This document shows, in pieces, positions 8,422-16,357 of a stretch of DNA of 64,000 bases. The notes beneath the pieces are model-generated. The model worked only from the letters and a program-made list of their open reading frames with translations. It was not told where the DNA came from and did no database searches. The stretch spans positions 1-64,000 of the forward strand of contig VXQX01000076.1 in NCBI GenBank assembly GCA_009838765.1, read 5' to 3'. The translations under genes and the position numbers were made by a program. The stretch's first letter is position 1. Every line of letters starts with the position of its first letter. The stretch is from Gemmatimonadales bacterium. GTDB lineage: Bacteria; Gemmatimonadota; Gemmatimonadetes; Palauibacterales; Palauibacteraceae.

Positions 8422-9234
8422 CTACGAACCCCTGTGCCGGTCGATCAGTTCCCGGGCCAGACTCAGGTATCCGCGGGCTCCACTCGACAGGACATCGTAC
8501 AGGGCAATCGGCTCGCCAAAGCTCGGGGCCTCGGCGAGCCGAATGTTCCGCGGGATCATCGTGTCGAAGACCTTGCCCCCGAAGTACTCGCGCGCCTCGG
8601 CGGCTACCTGTTTCGCGAGGTTGAGCCGCGAATCGTACATCGTCAGCAGCACTCCCTCGATCTCGAGTTCCGGGTTGATGCTGCGTTGCACCAGCCGCAC
8701 GGTATTCAGGAGCTGGCTAAGCCCTTCCAGCGCATAGAACTCACACTGAATCGGGATGAGCACGGCGTCCGCGGCGGCCAGTGCGTTCAGCGTGAGGATC
8801 CCGAGGGACGGCGGCGAGTCGATCAGGATATATTCGAAGTCACCCCGCAGGGCCTCGATCTTTCGCCCGAGGATTCGCTGGCGGTCCGACCGATCGATCA
8901 GTTCCACTTCGGCGCCGGTCAGGTCCCGGCTCGCCGATACCACGGAGAGGCAGGGGAAGTGGACTTCCGGCCGCACCGCTGCCTGTAGCGGCTGTCCGTT
9001 TACAAGACAGTCGTACACGCTGGGGACATCACCGTCCTTGCGCAGCCCGAACCCGGATGTCGCGTTGCCCTGCGGGTCGCAATCAATGACGAGCGTGTTG
9101 CGCTCCGCGATCGCCAGCGAGGCACCGAGGTTGATCGCCGTGGTGGTCTTGCCGACGCCGCCCTTCTGATTCGCAATCGCGATCACCCGACCCAAATCGA
9201 TCCACCCCTCGCTGATCGCCGCACCCGGCGACAT
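8422..9234 (-). CDS. parA: Chromosome partitioning ATPase ParA (Soj)
   Basis: This deviant-Walker ATPase of 270 residues drives segregation of ParB-parS complexes on the nucleoid. The P-loop KGGVGKT is at residues 24-30, followed by DCDPQGNATSGFG and DSPPSLG. The annotated ATG gives 14 residues before the conserved core (GRVIAIANQKGG). A TTG at codon 14, preceded by GAGGGGTGG, is an equally plausible start. It leads the operon parA-parB-M23-bactofilin. Confidence 0.95.
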   Translation of the reverse strand: MSPGAAISEGWIDLGRVIAIANQKGGVGKTTTAINLGASLAIAERNTLVIDCDPQGNATSGFGLRKDGDVPSVYDCLVNGQPLQAAVRPEVHFPCLSVVSASRDLTGAEVELIDRSDRQRILGRKIEALRGDFEYILIDSPPSLGILTLNALAAADAVLIPIQCEFYALEGLSQLLNTVRLVQRSINPELEIEGVLLTMYDSRLNLAKQVAAEAREYFGGKVFDTMIPRNIRLAEAPSFGEPIALYDVLSSGARGYLSLARELIDRHRGS

Positions 9235-9366
9235 GAACCGACAACACTGTAGACGAATCGAAAATATATGGCGCTCTGGTGAACCGGGCGACCGGGTACG
9301 GTGTCCGCTCTCGGCCCGACGCAGGGTTCTGTTGCGGACTGGCCGGATCAGATCTCGCGGGCCCTA

Positions 9367-9382
9367 CGTTTCACGTGAAACT
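9367..9382. promoter_or_regulatory. parS centromere site 1
   Basis: The palindrome GTTTCACGTGAAAC (9368-9381) matches the inner 14 bases of the ParB-binding consensus TGTTTCACGTGAAACA exactly; the outermost bases are C and T instead of T and A. It lies about 130 bp outside the parA start. Confidence 0.93.
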
Positions 9383-9433
9383 TGTGATGACGGTAGCGAA
9401 GAAGCCATTCCACGCACCGCTGAACGAACGGGG

Positions 9434-9449
9434 TGTTTCACGTGAAACC
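9434..9449. promoter_or_regulatory. parS centromere site 2
   Basis: The sequence TGTTTCACGTGAAACC matches the parS consensus at 15 of 16 positions. It starts 67 bp after site 1. Both sites lie in the 378-bp gap between parA and the chosen start of pyrF. The rest of that gap holds no recognised gene; its plus-strand frame is open into pyrF but does not resemble any family. Confidence 0.95.
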
Positions 9450-9612
9450 CTGGCTCCACACCGACGGCCCTGTCTCTTGCGGACACGCGCGACCGCGAAG
9501 AGCTTCGTCGTCCACTCGCCACGAGTCGGCTCCCGGACGCCGGGAGTTACACGAAGACCGAGCGGAACTCCGACCGCCGGGCTCGCAACGACAACAACTT
9601 CGGGAGGCGACG

Positions 9613-10350
9613 ATCTCCGCAACCGACCGGCTGATCCTCGCGCTGGACGTTCCAACCGCCTCGGAGGCGCGGGAGACCGTCGACGCGCTGGCCGATACCG
9701 TTTCCTTTTATAAGATCGGCCTGGAGCTCTTCCTTTCCGGGGGATACTTCGAACTGGCCGATTGGCTTCGCTCCAAAGACAAAAGGGTATTCGCCGACCT
9801 CAAGCTCTTCGATGTCCCGCAGACCGTCGGCTCCGCGGTCCGACAACTCCGAACCCGGGACGTGGATTTCGTCACGGTGCATGGTAACGATGCCATCCTC
9901 CGCGCCGCCTGCGACGCCGCTGCGGGCGATCTCGGAATTCTGGCCGTGACCGTCCTCACCAGTCTCGACCGGGCGGATATGGAAGACCTCGGCTTCGAAG
10001 CGGACGTTGGGGACGTCGTCCTCTCGCGAGCCCGTCGGGCGGAGAGTATCGGCTGCGCCGGCGTCATCAGTTCCGGCCACGAGGCCGCTCGAGTTCGCTC
10101 CGCAGTGTCCCCTCCGTTTCGCATCGTCGTCCCCGGTATTCGCGCGGCGGTGGAGGCCGGTACCGATGACCAGAAACGGACCGTCGATGTGGAATCCGCT
10201 TTCGAGGCCGGGGCGGACTACATCGTCATGGGACGACCCATCCGTAACGCTCCGGATCCCGCGCGGGCGGCAGCGTCCGTTCAGGAGAGAATCGCCGCTT
10301 GGTTTCGACAGGCCGACGACGACCGGAAACACGGGGACAAAGCGCCATAA
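9613..10350 (+). CDS. pyrF: Orotidine 5'-phosphate decarboxylase
   Basis: This enzyme removes CO2 from OMP to give UMP, the last step of pyrimidine synthesis. The family core starts at ATDRLILALDVP. The catalytic block FADLKLFDVPQTV (Lys-Asp-x-x-x-Asp) is present, as are the phosphate-site segments VPGI and GADYIVMGRPI. The start is uncertain. No ATG, GTG or TTG lies in frame close to the core. The best placed codon is ATC at 9613, five bases after GGGAGG (9602-9607), giving 245 residues. The nearest standard start is GTG at 9433, which would add 60 residues of atypical sequence and begin inside parS site 2. Confidence 0.88.
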   Translation: MSATDRLILALDVPTASEARETVDALADTVSFYKIGLELFLSGGYFELADWLRSKDKRVFADLKLFDVPQTVGSAVRQLRTRDVDFVTVHGNDAILRAACDAAAGDLGILAVTVLTSLDRADMEDLGFEADVGDVVLSRARRAESIGCAGVISSGHEAARVRSAVSPPFRIVVPGIRAAVEAGTDDQKRTVDVESAFEAGADYIVMGRPIRNAPDPARAAASVQERIAAWFRQADDDRKHGDKAP

Positions 10351-10553
10351 CTCGTTATTGTATATAGGGTTATGGTTACTACCATTGCTCCGCCCCTACG
10401 GTTTCTCGTCGCTGTTTTGACGCGGCGTTGAGACCCGGCGGCGATACTCCTTCGAGTTCCTCTTCTCCATCGCATATGAAGCACAGGGCACCTTTCGTTC
10501 GTATGGGGGTACGTCTACCTGCACCCAGTCTTGCCCACCGGAGCCGTGACGCA

Positions 10554-11351
10554 ATGATAGAGCTTCCCGATGTTGAGCGAATGATCGAGCGCATTGCCGG
10601 TTACACCACCGGCAAAACGATCTCCGTCATCCGGATCGACGACCCGGAGGTCGCTTCAATTGAGCGCGATATCGTCGAGAATCACCTGGAAAACCACGCC
10701 GTGGATTCCGTTGAACGCCACGGTCGCTACGTCGTCCTCCGCTTCCGTTCCGACTACAGCCTCATGTTCGACATGGGGGACGACGGCCTCCTGCGCCTCG
10801 AGTCCCAGACCGCGCCTCCGACGGACCGGACGCGGATCCGGTTCCAGTTTGCGGCCGGCAGGGAACTCCGTTTCTCGTCGTCGGGTTCCCAGGGCACGGT
10901 CCAGGCCGTGGCGGGGAGCGAGTTCAACGAGAAAGGGTCGCTGCAGAGCCTCGGCGTGGACCCGCTGAGCGACGATCTGACCCTTGCGCGCTTCGAGGCG
11001 CTTGCGCGGCAGAACGCTCGTTCCAGCATCAAGGGATTCCTTCTGAACCAGAAGGCGATTGCCGGGATCGGCAACGACTATGCGGACGAGATCTGCTTCC
11101 AGGCCGGCGTCCGCCCCGACCTTCGCGTCGGTCAGCTGGAGCCGGAGCAGCTCGATCGGCTCCACCGCTACCTGAAGCGGGTTCTGAGGCGGGCCACGCT
11201 CCACTGGAGTGCCGCCCATTCCGATCCGGGGTGGCTGATCAACTCGCGCTCGTCCGGCAGCGCCTGTCCGCGGTGCCGACACGCGTTGACATCCCTCCGC
11301 GTGACCGGCCGGAAGACCGTGCTCTGCCCGAGGTGTCAGCGGGCCGCTTGA
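10554..11351 (+). CDS. Fpg/Nei family DNA glycosylase-like protein with Ile instead of the N-terminal Pro
   Basis: This 265-residue protein has the full Fpg/Nei architecture: N-terminal MIELPDVE, a helix-two-turn-helix region with GIGNDYADEICFQAG, and a C-terminal zinc finger (CPRC...CPRC) containing RVTGRKT. Fpg and Nei excise oxidised bases using Pro2 as the nucleophile after Met removal. Here residue 2 is Ile, while Glu3 is kept. I therefore avoid the name mutM: this may be a binding protein or an enzyme with changed chemistry. Translation was started at ATG 10554 because the conserved N-terminus begins there. The 203 bp before it hold no recognised gene. Confidence 0.85.
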   Translation: MIELPDVERMIERIAGYTTGKTISVIRIDDPEVASIERDIVENHLENHAVDSVERHGRYVVLRFRSDYSLMFDMGDDGLLRLESQTAPPTDRTRIRFQFAAGRELRFSSSGSQGTVQAVAGSEFNEKGSLQSLGVDPLSDDLTLARFEALARQNARSSIKGFLLNQKAIAGIGNDYADEICFQAGVRPDLRVGQLEPEQLDRLHRYLKRVLRRATLHWSAAHSDPGWLINSRSSGSACPRCRHALTSLRVTGRKTVLCPRCQRAA

Positions 11352-11383
11352 AGGCTCAGCGCAGAGTGGACGGCGTCCGGGCC

Positions 11384-12232
11384 GTGCGTGTCCGGGCGGG
11401 TCGCGCGTGCGGCCTCATGGTCTGCCTCCTCCTCCTTACGGCGTTCGCCGCCGCGACGGATCCGCTCGTCGCGCAGGCAAGCGACGCGGCCGCAAGCGGC
11501 ATCCGGGACCCGAACGGTCATCCCTTCCGCACCCCCGCGGGCTCACCCCTCGAGCCCGTACATCGTCTCGCGCTGCTGAGCGCGACACGCGACTCCCTCC
11601 GCGATGGCATTGCCCTCGCCGACGTCGGCGACCGCCTCGGGTTCTGGATCCGGCGCGATCCCGACGGAAAGGCGGAATACGCGGGAGCGATTCACGGAGG
11701 CGCGTTTTCCCGCTTCGATCTCGGAGGTCCGGACCAGGCCCTCATCGAAGTGCACTACCGAATCGGAGTGCTGTTTCGCGCGCGTTACGGGGCCGTTGCG
11801 GCGCGTGCCGAACTTTATCATCTGAGTTCGCACCTCGGGGACGAGTTCCTCCTGGACACGGGCGCCCGTCCCATCAGCACGAGCCGGGAGGGGCTGGAAC
11901 TCATGCTGCAGGGGTCTCCGGTATCGGGCCTCACAGTCTACGGAGGTCCGGGCGTGCTGTTGCGCTCCACCCCGGACTTCGGGCGCCTTTCGCTGCGCGC
12001 TGGCACCGCCTGGGAGTCCGCGCCTGGCGCCCGTGCGCGTTTCCATGCTTCGCTCGACTACTTCGGCTGGGCGGAGCTGGGGTGGGAGCCCGCCATCACG
12101 GCGGAAGTCGGGGCCGGGCTGGCTCGAGGGACGCGGATTGGATTGCTCCTGGGTTTCGGTCCTTCCCGCGCGGAGCAGTTCCTCCGGCAGTCCGAGCGTT
12201 TGATCGGCCTCTCCGTCTCCCACGTAAGGTGA
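11384..12232 (+). CDS. DUF1207-like outer-membrane protein
   Basis: This protein has a basic N-region and hydrophobic stretch (MVCLLLLTAFAA) ending near VAQA, a likely signal peptide. The mature part contains HPFRTPAGSPLEP and the segment SSHLGDEFLL, which I associate with the DUF1207 family of predicted outer-membrane proteins. Alternating polar and hydrophobic strands fit a beta barrel. The start is uncertain: GTG at 11384 gives a normal signal peptide, ATG at 11417 a short one. Function is unknown. It is convergent with yidC. Confidence 0.65.
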   Translation: MRVRAGRACGLMVCLLLLTAFAAATDPLVAQASDAAASGIRDPNGHPFRTPAGSPLEPVHRLALLSATRDSLRDGIALADVGDRLGFWIRRDPDGKAEYAGAIHGGAFSRFDLGGPDQALIEVHYRIGVLFRARYGAVAARAELYHLSSHLGDEFLLDTGARPISTSREGLELMLQGSPVSGLTVYGGPGVLLRSTPDFGRLSLRAGTAWESAPGARARFHASLDYFGWAELGWEPAITAEVGAGLARGTRIGLLLGFGPSRAEQFLRQSERLIGLSVSHVR

Positions 12233-12253
12233 CGAAACGGCGGCTCGGAAGGG

Positions 12254-13984
12254 TTATTCCTTCTTCCGCGAGGACGGCGGCTGTGCCTTCCTCCGTTCCC
12301 GGGAGAGGTACATCTGCTGCGGCAGCGACATGATGTTGGAGGCCGTGTAATACAGGTTCAGTCCCGCCGCGAAGTTCGCAAAGAAGAAGGTGAAGACGAC
12401 GGGTAGCACGTACGATATCATCTTCATCTGCGCGTTCGTCTGCATGCCCCGTTGCGTGATCCAGTTCAGCAGCAGCATCGATCCGCCCATCAAGACGGGT
12501 ACGACGAAGAGCGGATCCCTCAGCGAGAGATCCGGCAGCCACAGGAAGGGCACCCCTCGGAACTCGATCGTGTTCTGGAACACAAAAAACAGCGTGATCA
12601 GGATCGGGAGAGGCAGGAACATGGGGAGACAGCCGCCCAGCGGGTTGACCCCGTGTTCCCGAAAGAGCTTCATCTGCTCCTGCTGCAGGCGCTGCGGATC
12701 GCCCTTGTAGCGCTCCTGCAGCTTCTTGATCTCCGGCTGCAGCGCCATCTGCTTCATCTGCGCACGGCCCGAGATGTGGAAGAGCGGCGACAGGATGATC
12801 CGCGACGCCACGCCGAACAGGATCAGGACCCAGCCGTACGCCAGCGCGAACGACTCGTGCATCCAGATCAGGATCGCGACGATCAGGTTCCCGAACGGTC
12901 GGGTAAACCACCGGAGCCAGCGCCAGCCGACGGGGTTCACGTTGTGGAGTTCCTGCCCCACGGCCTGCAGCCGCGCGAAGTCCTGCGGCCCGATGTACGC
13001 CGCGTACTCGAAGCCGGCGCTGCCGGCGGGCACGGGTAGCGCGGCTTGCATCTCCGCCGCGTCCTCCTCGAGCACGCCACGCAGCATCACGCCCCCGATG
13101 CCCGGACCTTCCGGCGGCACGACGACGGCGGCCAACCAGTACTTCGATTTTGAGGCGGCCCAGCTGAACGGACTGCCGGAGACCGGCCGCGTCTCGCCTT
13201 CGTCCAGGCGGTCCAGCCGCTCGGCCGCGATCTGCCCGGAGCGGCTCCGCGTGACCAGCGACATCGCGGCCCGATCCTCGCGGGGCACGGCCTCGTTTCG
13301 TTCGATCCCGCGACCGAGACCCACGAGAACGACATGCCCCACCTCCCCGAGCCCGCGCAGCCCGCCGCTAACGTCGATTCGGTAATCGTCCGGGTGGAAG
13401 CGATACGAGACGTCGAACGTGACCTCTCCGACCGCGGCCTCGAAGCGCAGTTCCGCGGGCCCATCCCTCACTTCGAGCGTGGACGTCGACGCCGTGAAAG
13501 CGATCGAACCGAGGGAGACGGTGTCGCCACGCAGCGTCAAGGCGTACGCCAGGATAGAATCGTCGGGCCGCACCAGTTCGACGTTGCGGCCGCCATGTCC
13601 GCCCTCGGCGAAGTTCCGGTGCGCCAACATCGTCGCGCCCACGAGCCGCGCGCCCCGCGTGTCGAACCGGAATTCGTAGAGTTCCGACCGCACCGTCACG
13701 ATCGAACTCTCGCGGACCGCGGCGGCGGTTTCCTCCGTCACATCCTCAGCCGCGGGCGTCTCCTCCGCTTCGGCCAGCACCGCCGCCACGTCCTGAGCCG
13801 CTCGTTCCTCTGCAGTAAGACGCGTCAACTCGTCCGCTGCGGTCGCGGTCTCCGGCGTCTCCGGCGCCTGCCCGCCGTCGGCCGACGCCGGTGCCACGGG
13901 CCTCTCGGTCGGCGGGAAGAACACGTTCGAGAGGATCATCACGCCGACCATCAGCGCGATGGCCAGGAGCAGACGGCGTTCCAT
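12254..13984 (-). CDS. yidC: Membrane protein insertase YidC
   Basis: This 576-residue insertase places proteins in the inner membrane, alone or with SecYEG. An N-terminal membrane segment (about residues 5-20) is followed by an Ala/Glu-rich linker, a large periplasmic beta domain (about 85-340) typical of diderm YidC, and a C-terminal core of five membrane segments with PLFHISGRAQMKQMALQPEI and NPLGGCLPMFLPLPI. The tail is basic. Its ATG follows the yidD stop without a gap. It is the last gene of rpmH-rnpA-yidD-yidC. Confidence 0.96.
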   Translation of the reverse strand: MERRLLLAIALMVGVMILSNVFFPPTERPVAPASADGGQAPETPETATAADELTRLTAEERAAQDVAAVLAEAEETPAAEDVTEETAAAVRESSIVTVRSELYEFRFDTRGARLVGATMLAHRNFAEGGHGGRNVELVRPDDSILAYALTLRGDTVSLGSIAFTASTSTLEVRDGPAELRFEAAVGEVTFDVSYRFHPDDYRIDVSGGLRGLGEVGHVVLVGLGRGIERNEAVPREDRAAMSLVTRSRSGQIAAERLDRLDEGETRPVSGSPFSWAASKSKYWLAAVVVPPEGPGIGGVMLRGVLEEDAAEMQAALPVPAGSAGFEYAAYIGPQDFARLQAVGQELHNVNPVGWRWLRWFTRPFGNLIVAILIWMHESFALAYGWVLILFGVASRIILSPLFHISGRAQMKQMALQPEIKKLQERYKGDPQRLQQEQMKLFREHGVNPLGGCLPMFLPLPILITLFFVFQNTIEFRGVPFLWLPDLSLRDPLFVVPVLMGGSMLLLNWITQRGMQTNAQMKMISYVLPVVFTFFFANFAAGLNLYYTASNIMSLPQQMYLSRERRKAQPPSSRKKE

Positions 13985-14206
13985 TCAGCGCTCCCGGGCA
14001 GGAACCGGGTCGTAACCGCACGACCCCAGGGGGTGACAGCGAAGAAGGCGCCGAACGCTCAGCCAGACGCCCCGGGCGGCGCCGAATCGCCGTACCGCCG
14101 TCAGCGCGTATTCGGAGCAGCTCGGCTCGTACCGGCAGGCGGGCGGCAACCAGGGAGAAACGATGAGCTGATAGCCGCGAATCGCTCCGATGATCATTCT
14201 GCGCAT
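13985..14206 (-). CDS. yidD: Membrane protein insertion efficiency factor YidD
   Basis: This 73-residue protein has the YidD signature: GYQLIVSPWLPPACRYEPSCSEYA and the later LLRCHPLGSCGYDPVP, with the conserved paired Cys residues. It is membrane-associated and helps YidC-dependent insertion. It overlaps the end of rnpA by 13 bp and abuts yidC. Confidence 0.94.
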   Translation of the reverse strand: MRRMIIGAIRGYQLIVSPWLPPACRYEPSCSEYALTAVRRFGAARGVWLSVRRLLRCHPLGSCGYDPVPARER

Positions 14207-14598
14207 ACGGTCTCCAGCGATTCCATCAACGTCGTTCGAAGCCTCTGGTACGAGGCGGTGTAGGCGGCCGGTTTCGCTCTCACGATCACATCCAGTTCGA
14301 GCTGGCGAGCTTCAAGGGTGGGCAATACGTGGATTCGGACGATCTCGGTCAGACGCCGGCGCACAAGGTTTCGGGCGACCGCGCTGCGGCCGTGGCGAGG
14401 CGTCACGACTCCGATTCTGGAGCGGCCCGAGGCCGTCGGAGCGAAGAACACGTCCACGATGCGGCCGCGGCGGCAACGGCCGGCACGGATGGTTTGGCGA
14501 ATCTCCCGCGCTGTGCGCAACCGAGCCGCGCGAGGCCGTCGACAGCCCTCCGGCGGGGGCCCGCTAGCGGCTTCGTCGCTTGCGACGGAACGCGTCAC
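14194..14598 (-). CDS. rnpA: Ribonuclease P protein component
   Basis: This small basic protein (up to 134 residues) assists the RNase P RNA in trimming tRNA 5' ends. The family hallmark is the basic block [31 protein letters not shown] precedes it. The start is uncertain. GTG at 14598 lies inside rpmH and overlaps it by 35 bp, while the conserved region only begins near RLRTAREI, where a TTG codon could serve. If the GTG is used, rpmH and rnpA are translationally coupled by an overlap. Confidence 0.92.
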   Translation of the reverse strand: MTRSVASDEAASGPPPEGCRRPRAARLRTAREIRQTIRAGRCRRGRIVDVFFAPTASGRSRIGVVTPRHGRSAVARNLVRRRLTEIVRIHVLPTLEARQLELDVIVRAKPAAYTASYQRLRTTLMESLETVCAE

Positions 14599-14737
14599 TG
14601 ACGGTGAGCCGACGTCGACCCTTCCTCCTGCGGCGCGACAGCGTGCGACGGCCCGCCTTCGTCCTCATACGCGCCCGGAACCCATGGTCGCGAACGCGCT
14701 TCCTGTTGGTTGGCTTGTTGTATGTGGGCTTCCCCAT
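14564..14737 (-). CDS. rpmH: 50S ribosomal protein L34
   Basis: This 57-residue, extremely basic protein starts [16 protein letters not shown] and contains the L34 signature [13 protein letters not shown]. At the C-terminus it has a few residues more than the typical 44-46. It is too short for standard gene-length cut-offs. It leads the origin-linked cluster rpmH-rnpA-yidD-yidC, and a good promoter lies 56 bp upstream. Confidence 0.96.
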   Translation of the reverse strand: MGKPTYNKPTNRKRVRDHGFRARMRTKAGRRTLSRRRRKGRRRLTVSDAFRRKRRSR

Positions 14738-14792
14738 CTCACATCACCCGAGGCTTTCCGGTCATCTCACAGGCTTTCGCGGCCAGCCCAGA

Positions 14793-14821
14793 AGTTTAGA
14801 CCTGGTCCGGGATTGTGTCAA
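14793..14821 (-). promoter_or_regulatory. Sigma-70 type promoter of the rpmH operon
   Basis: On the minus strand, a perfect TTGACA (14816-14821) is followed after 17 bases by TAAACT (14793-14798). It faces rpmH. It is back to back with the dnaA promoter about 80 bp away. Confidence 0.75.
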
Positions 14822-14898
14822 TTCGGCTCGTTCCGGCCGGACTCGGCGCCCCTCTCCTGTTGCGATCCGGGCGGGTTGGCGCGAGGCGGTTCCCGTCG

Positions 14899-14928
14899 TT
14901 GACACTCGGCGGCGGATTGGCCTAAGAT
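14899..14928 (+). promoter_or_regulatory. Sigma-70 type promoter of dnaA
   Basis: A perfect TTGACA (14899-14904) and TAAGAT (14923-14928) are 18 bases apart and lie 46 bp before the dnaA start codon. No convincing DnaA box was found between the two divergent promoters. Confidence 0.75.
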
Positions 14929-14974
14929 CAGCGCCCCTTATCCCACCGTCTTTTCTCATGCCGGCGCGTCACGG

Positions 14975-16357
14975 ATGGAGCTGACTGCACACGAAGCCTG
15001 GATCAAGATTCGCGCGTCGGCGAAGCTCGTGCTGCCGGAGCAGACCTATCGTACCTGGCTCGGATCGACCGAGGCCGTTTCGCTCTCCGACGATACGCTC
15101 GTGGTGTCGGCGCCCACGCGGTTCGCGGTCGAATGGGTGGAGGACAAGTACGGAACGCTCCTGCGTGACATCTCCGAGCGAGAGCTTGGCGCGAGGCTTC
15201 GACTCCGTTTCCAGCACCAGGGAGCCGAGGAGCGTCTCGACTTCCCGGAAATCACCGAACCCTACCCCGGCGACCCCGGCCACGCGCTGGCCTCCCGGAC
15301 ACCGAATCGCGGGGGCCTTCCGGCGGCCGCGGCGCTGAACGAACGCTACACCTTTGCGCGCTTCGTCATCGGCGGCAGCAACGAACTCGCAGCAGCAGCA
15401 TCCGACCGCGTCGCCGCCGCGCCCGCCACGACGTACAACCCCCTTTTCATCTGGGGGGGCACGGGTCTCGGCAAGACACACCTGATGCACGCGATCGGAA
15501 ACACGATTCTCGACCGGCTCCCGGACTGCCAGGTCGCCTACGTCCCATCGGAACAGTTCACGAACGAAATGATCGATGCGATCCGGACGGGGCAGACCGC
15601 CCTCTTTCGCGAACGGTATCGCCGAATCGACGTGCTCCTCATCGACGACGCCCACTTCATCGCCAACAAGGAAGGGACGCAGGAGGAATTCTTCCACACG
15701 TTCAACGCGCTCTACGACGCCAAGAAACAGATCGTCATCACGAGCGACCGGCCTCCGCAGGACATTCCCGGGCTGCAGGAGCGTCTCGTTTCCCGTTTCG
15801 AGTGGGGGCTCGTCACCGACATCCAGCCACCCGACCTCGAGACGCGTTCCGCCATCCTGCGCAAGAAGGCCGATGAGGACGGGATCGAAATCGGCGACGA
15901 CGTCATCGAGTACGTGGCCCGGAGTCGGCGCACCTCCGTCCGGCAACTCGAGGGGGCCCTCATCAAGCTCCTCGCCTTCAGTTCGCTCACGCGACGCGAG
16001 ATCTCACTCGACATGGCGCGCGACGCACTGGGGCCCGAAGGCGACGACGCCGACGAGCAGGTGATCGAGGTGTCCGCGGAAGAAGTCCGTGCCCGCATCG
16101 CCGCCTCCTGGGGTGTCTCCGTGGAAGCACTCACGTCCAAGAGGCGCAACCGGACCGTGACGGTTCCGCGACAGGTCGCGATGTACCTCATCAAGACGCA
16201 TCTGGACTTGCCCTATTCCGACATCGGCCACCTCTTCGGCGGCCGGAATCACTCCACCGTCATCCACTCCGTGAACAAGGTCGAGGCGGACATGGCGTCG
16301 GATCCCGCGCTTCGCGGCCGCGTGGGCCAGCTGCAGCAAGAGCTGTTTCGAACCTGA
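14975..16357 (+). CDS. dnaA: Chromosomal replication initiator protein DnaA
   Basis: This 460-residue AAA+ initiator opens the origin and loads the replicative helicase. Domain I occupies about residues 1-80, a short linker follows, and the AAA+ domain begins near residue 124 with Walker A GGTGLGKT (161-168) and Walker B LLIDDAHF. The C-terminal DNA-binding domain ends in GGRNHSTVIHSVNKVE. The usual form is GGRDHTTV, so this protein has Asn425 and Ser427 at two positions that contact bases in known DnaA-box complexes. The adjacent spacer carries variant boxes, which may be related. Confidence 0.97.
   Translation: MELTAHEAWIKIRASAKLVLPEQTYRTWLGSTEAVSLSDDTLVVSAPTRFAVEWVEDKYGTLLRDISERELGARLRLRFQHQGAEERLDFPEITEPYPGDPGHALASRTPNRGGLPAAAALNERYTFARFVIGGSNELAAAASDRVAAAPATTYNPLFIWGGTGLGKTHLMHAIGNTILDRLPDCQVAYVPSEQFTNEMIDAIRTGQTALFRERYRRIDVLLIDDAHFIANKEGTQEEFFHTFNALYDAKKQIVITSDRPPQDIPGLQERLVSRFEWGLVTDIQPPDLETRSAILRKKADEDGIEIGDDVIEYVARSRRTSVRQLEGALIKLLAFSSLTRREISLDMARDALGPEGDDADEQVIEVSAEEVRARIAASWGVSVEALTSKRRNRTVTVPRQVAMYLIKTHLDLPYSDIGHLFGGRNHSTVIHSVNKVEADMASDPALRGRVGQLQQELFRT

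Noticed and set aside
10430-10480. A T-loop-like TTCGAGTTCC suggesting a tRNA
   Set aside because: No matching acceptor stem, anticodon arm or D arm could be drawn.
14738-14974. rpmH-dnaA gap as the origin
   Set aside because: It holds good divergent promoters, but only TTATCCCAC, a poor DnaA-box match, and no AT-rich stretch. The dnaA-dnaN gap is the better candidate.
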